Shown here: positions 59,857 through 64,000 of the stretch, piece by piece
Layout of the letters: each line of letters begins with the position of its first letter
How positions within the stretch are numbered: position 1 is the first letter of the stretch
NCBI GenBank assembly: GCA_038363925.1
Contig: JAQQWL010000004.1
Coordinates: forward strand, 930,001 to 994,000
Reading direction: 5' to 3'
Source: Apiospora phragmitis
Lineage: Eukaryota > Ascomycota > Sordariomycetes > Amphisphaeriales > Apiosporaceae
DNA length: 64,000 nt
Translations under genes and position numbers: made by a program
The notes under the pieces: model-generated
What the model saw: only the letters and a program-made list of their open reading frames with translations
Database searches by the model: none
What the model was told of the DNA's origin: nothing

Positions 59857-59912
59857 CACTACCTACCTACTTACTACGAGGGCGTCGTCGCGGAGGGTTT
59901 AGGTAGGTAGTG
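59857..59912. repeat. 13-bp inverted repeat of TACCTACC type
   Basis: CACTACCTACCTA (59857-59869) and TAGGTAGGTAGTG (59900-59912) are perfect inverse copies with a 30-base spacer. Similar CTACCTAC stretches recur in this intergenic region. Confidence 0.6.
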
Positions 59913-62900
59913 TCTTCGTTCAGATGAACTTCTCGGGAATAACTGCCTTAGCTTCTTCACCTGCGTGCAGCAGCTACTCATGTCCGAGATCTACTATGGA
60001 GAAGAAAAAATCCGGAGCAGGACCACTGACACAGTAGGAAAACACTCTAACATACTCTGCTCCCGGACTATTCGAAATTGGAGGCGCCTCCACCATCTGA
60101 ACCTTCGGAGGATCCAGCAGGAGACGTAACGTTTAGAAAGAACAGAAAATTTCACGGTCTATCATTATCACTCACATGAAAACTAAAACTGATAGAGGAT
60201 AACTCCTTGATTAGACCTTCCGCGGCTTGTAGTTTCAAACCCGAGTGGAATCATGTTCGAATTCCTCTCCCCCTTACGCCCCGCTCCAAAGTAGCTACTT
60301 ACTGTGATGAAATGCTCGAGCCAAACAAACGCTCAGAATAGTCCAGAGCCTTTCATGGAGAGTGACATGGGGTATCAGAAGAACGCGCTGTAGCCGTTCG
60401 GCCGTTTCGGGAAACATGTGCGTATCCCCCCAGAGGAAGAGGAGGTAGGCTGTGCCCACACACAAATGGCCAGCACCCGAACAGCCATGATTCAATCGCC
60501 CATTTCTTATGATGGGTAGACGTCTAAGACATCGGAAAATCCGCGGGGTCGGTCTGTCGTTCTTTCTTGCCATTGGCGACGATCATCAGAGGCGCGCGAT
60601 GTGGGATACGCGAGTTGGGTTTCTTCATTACAGGCACGTTGGGGAGAGGAGTGCCGATGTACACACAGGCAGACACCAGTAATAAGTAGCAGGGAACTCC
60701 ATTCTTCTATCAATAGAACGAGATCTGCTCTTTGATAAGGCGCTGATGTTACTTTGTGTGTGTGTGCATGTACTACACTTCTCTTATAAGATAATCCGGT
60801 CTTGTCACCCCTCTTCCATGTGGAGGATAACACGACATGAGATTGGGCGATAGCCTACTTACATATGCCTTTCGTCCATTCCTTTTGGCGCTTCACCGAC
60901 TTTCACGCATAGCAGGCACGTAGGATAGATGATAGGAGAGACATGATGATGGTGTCTAGCAACAGTTTGGTCCATGGAGCCAATCGCACAATGTAATACA
61001 CCATGAAGGTCCGAGTCGGCCGTTGACCACTTACAGCTCGAGCTGGCCGATGCTCCGCCTCAATTCGCAATCTTAAACATCAGAAAGCAACATACGTCTT
61101 CTTGAGTGGGTGCTGTTGGTAACGTCCTCCCCTCATACCCTGAAGTGGACCTGTACATGAAACCCTTGAGAGTCGACGCGAGGATGGTCGTTACTCATCC
61201 CAGCCGTCCAAGTTACCCTTGCCAGATCTGGGTAAGCTGTTACTATTATTAAGGCATGGGTTCTGGCGCAGGAAGATACATAGCTATGTAGCCTCCAGAC
61301 TGACTGTAGTTAACTTGAATGGGTAAGAACGGAGATCATAGGTATTCATCAATCAACATGCTTCTCGGTTACAAGAGATCCGCACTGCAAGACGATGAGG
61401 TGTCGGATAGGAAACTTTCGACATAGTTCACGGGAATGGTTCCGCAATTCCTTCTTTGGGACGTGTCGTAGGACCAAGGCCCCTGCAAGGCAAGCCATGA
61501 AGAACGAAGTACCGCGGAACGACGACGAGATCATCCCCTACCACGCTAACAAACCCAGTACAGACACTCGAACCTACATAACTAACAGTGTTAGTCAAGC
61601 CCCGTATCTTGATGCCCATTCTTCGGTACATTGTCGAGCGGCCGCCATTGCCGCGCCCCCCTTTTGCAATGACGATGATACATGTGTCCTTGAGCTTCTC
61701 AGCCCTTTGAGCCTGCCTTTCCAATCCTCATGCTAGTTTGGTCGATGAGTACCACGAAACCGGGAGTAGTGTCGCCACCGAAACGTCATTGGGTGTTGCT
61801 CATCGCTCTGTTTGGGGTCCATTAGATGTAGATACTGCTGTAGGCAGTATCAGCAGCCTCGCCTGTCTGTGGAAGTCCTAGAAAGTCTCTCGCAGCAGCA
61901 GTAGTAGTAGCAGCAGTAATTGTCTCTGTCTGAGGGCCGATAGACGAGAGGTCATGCGTCCTGGCGTCTTGTGTATAGGCAGCTTGGTTGATCAAGGTCT
62001 CGATTGACATAGGCGTACACCGACGACGCCTTGCCCCCGTCATTCGAAGTACGCCCTCATTTCCCTGCCGTGACAACATCATAATGTTTCATGCTCCAAT
62101 TAGCCACGTGCTATGTGTTGAGCAAGGGGCTTGCATGCACGAGCTAGCAATCACCCCATCTTTCATCATGCTCCCTGGCTACATACTGGCGGCCACCGTA
62201 TCTTCGAGTCGGACATGGCAGTGAGACTCAGTGAAGATAGATGAGGACATACATACAGCCGTCCCTTCCGATCACCCATATTATCCTAGTAGTCCACGGT
62301 TAAGGTCGATGAGTGTCTCCGATGTAAAATATAAGTCTGCCACACAGCCCCTTTACGCATCAACGATATGCTTTGAACCGCGTAAACAGCATCACATCTG
62401 CGACCGACCCCAGAAGACCCGCTGCCAGAACAAAGCCTACGGGGTAGGGTTGCTCGATCCCATTCCTCTCGAGGATCGGAGTGGTGCAATTACTGACCAG
62501 ACAGCCGCCCCCTATCCCATTTCGGCTGAGGGTCGTGACGATTACGGGGTCCAGTGTGGATGTAGCACGATGTGAAAACCATGATATACATAGGTTCCGA
62601 CTACGAGGTGAATATGGGGAGATCCATTTCTAAAATAGGGACTCTTTCGTGCTGTGCCGTATTTAGGTTTGATTGTCATAGCCATCATCATCGCCGTACC
62701 AATTGATATGCCTTCCTGGCTCGCCACGCATCCTAACAACACACCATGCCGGTAGGCTGGCTCAATGATGATCGACTCCGCAAATCATGTAATTCAGCTC
62801 ATCACTACTGCCAGAAGTGCAATTCCTATTTTTAGCAGTAATTGATTCATGATAGGCCTGGCTCTTGTAATGATGCCTGTCTGGTCTGGTGAAGATCCAT

Positions 62901-63778
62901 CCTCCCGGGTGGCCCTCAAGATACGCCGTACCGTTTGATGCTAAGGACATCACTGCACTGCGAAGATTTCCACAATATACGTTTCCCTTGGATACCCAGA
63001 CAGTTTAAAACTACTCACAGCATGCCTACTGCTGCTGCTGCCGAACCCCCAGTAGCCAGGCAGCTCCGCATACGGACCAGTGGCTGGGGTAGTACGGAAT
63101 AGGATCCCCGACAGAATTCATAATATGTGAAGTGTTATTTCCATTGCAAACATCAATTGACTACGTGATGTTTCCATTGGAGTACGTATTGATTCCTTGG
63201 ATTGCTGCTCCAGATGTGGTGTTCTATTCCTGCTATGCTTTCTCCCAGACACCACCTCATGTCTCTTGGCCCGAAGCGGAAAAGTCCCAGGCTCAAATGG
63301 CCCATTTACCATGGTGATTACTAGAAGACCCTGTATGATATACCAAGTCTTCAGCCGCAGCTTGGCGAGTCCCATATGTTCCTATTTCCGAGCCAATTTC
63401 TGCACTGCTTGAAGTGCTAAGGTTTCTCTGTGATCTCTGGCAGCGGTTAACCAGGCATTGACTAAAACATCTTGTAGTTGGTCAAACAAATCCCGGCAAA
63501 GAACCAAGACTTTCTAGTTAGTAGTAGGGGAGGTCGAGAAGTCTACAGCGACACTGCTCATTTGCCTTAATGAGCCAACCGGGGGTTGGTAAGATCGCAC
63601 ATGAGCTTTTTGAAATTAGATCTACAAATATTGCATTTTCGTACCGAAACCAGAAAGCCATGACGACGGAATAGCGCTCTCCATCTATCTCCATCTATCT
63701 GCCTCGTCTACTTGCTCTCGGTGGTTCTTTTCGCTATCGCTGTTTCCGAGCGTCCTAAGTCACGATCCCATTTGAATG

Positions 63779-64000
63779 CTACCGTTGCGGTGAATCCGAT
63801 GGCGGAGGCGGAGGGAGGGCCGCTTGCTGCCAAGTCTTTCCGTTATCCACTATAGCTTTGGTGCCAGGGCGGTCCGGTGAGCCGGCGGAAGACGCCGTCG
63901 ACCAAGCCGTCATCTTCCCGTGGACAAGGTTCGCCCGGTACTCCTGCAGCTTGACCGCCTGGCGCAGCACCGAATCGACCAGCTCTAGCCGCAGCACCTG
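63779..64000 (-). CDS. C-terminal end of an unidentified gene, cut by the window edge
   Basis: The frame is open from the right window edge to a stop at 63779 (about 73 residues visible). Codon use is GC-rich like the intact genes here. The sequence begins with an amphipathic helical part (LRLELVDSVLRQAVKLQEYR) and ends in a Pro run and PSDSPQR. I do not recognise the family; the start and main domains lie outside the window. Confidence 0.5.
   Translation of the reverse strand, partial: QVLRLELVDSVLRQAVKLQEYRANLVHGKMTAWSTASSAGSPDRPGTKAIVDNGKTWQQAALPPPPPSDSPQR

Larger units (their letters stand above)
55830..63778. other. Gene-empty 8-kb stretch
   Basis: No frame here combines an ATG start, useful length and a recognisable pattern. 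The longest are 150 codons (57682-58134, plus) and 131 codons (59443-59838, minus). Features seen: a 12-base poly-C tract (56802-56813), many TACCTACC-type repeats (for example near 57315-57395), an inverted repeat built from them (59857-59912), a GT run near 60755, and two tandem CCATCTATCT units near 63683. It lies between convergent genes, so it is not a shared promoter. Confidence 0.5.

Noticed and set aside
1..64000. tRNA or rRNA genes, CRISPR arrays, telomeric repeats, biosynthetic clusters
   Set aside because: I looked for T-loop motifs, repeat-spacer arrays, telomere repeats and polyketide or peptide synthase genes and found none that I could support by eye; a dedicated tRNA scan was not possible.

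Overview
The window is nuclear DNA of a filamentous ascomycete (Pezizomycotina), most probably a Sordariomycete. Evidence: short introns (about 50-230 nt) with GTAAGT/GTGAGT-type donors, GCTAAC/GCTGAC branch sites and CAG/TAG acceptors; a full-length FREQUENCY clock gene, a WHITE COLLAR-1 photoreceptor gene, and ascomycete-specific families (INP1, RTA1-like, UsgS-like membrane protein, GH72 with CBM43, PL20 glucuronan lyase). I cannot assign an order or genus.

Layout from left to right: a 4.6-kb region upstream of frq rich in GATCGA-type motifs; frq (+); a 1.6-kb 3' flank carrying a tandem GATC site and a small inverted-repeat element; an FMP25-like mitochondrial RCC1 protein (-); COG3/SEC34 (+); a zinc-finger/ankyrin protein (-); a DUF7580-type kinase-fold-like gene (+); the deubiquitinase OTU1 (+); a nine-exon formamidase (-); a UsgS-like membrane protein (-); INP1 (+); a secreted PL20 lyase (-); a tiny 52-residue membrane protein (+); wc-1 (+); a severin/gelsolin-like protein (+); a GPI-anchored GH72 glucanosyltransferase (+); a damaged RTA1-like gene (+); a Gln/Pro-rich protein (+); about 8 kb with no convincing gene; and the 3' end of an unidentified gene (-) at the right edge.

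How the genes relate: most are unconnected housekeeping or cell-wall genes. The exception is the pair frq and wc-1, the negative and the positive/photoreceptor arms of the fungal circadian oscillator, which lie about 33 kb apart on the same strand. WC-1, with WC-2, binds GATC-type elements; several such elements sit where the Neurospora clock box, proximal light-response element and antisense qrf promoter would be expected.

Important caveat: eight of the genes can be read only by assuming one or more single-base insertions or deletions, most of them in runs of 3-6 identical bases (frq, FMP25, DUF7580, OTU1, INP1, wc-1, RTA1, Gln-rich). For frq, FMP25, OTU1, INP1, wc-1 and RTA1 the corrected coding length is an exact multiple of three and close to the family's usual size. 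I read this as residual sequencing or assembly error rather than loss of the clock, but raw reads are needed to decide. Exon coordinates were derived by hand from splice motifs and frame continuity. All family assignments come from recognising motifs, not from database searches.
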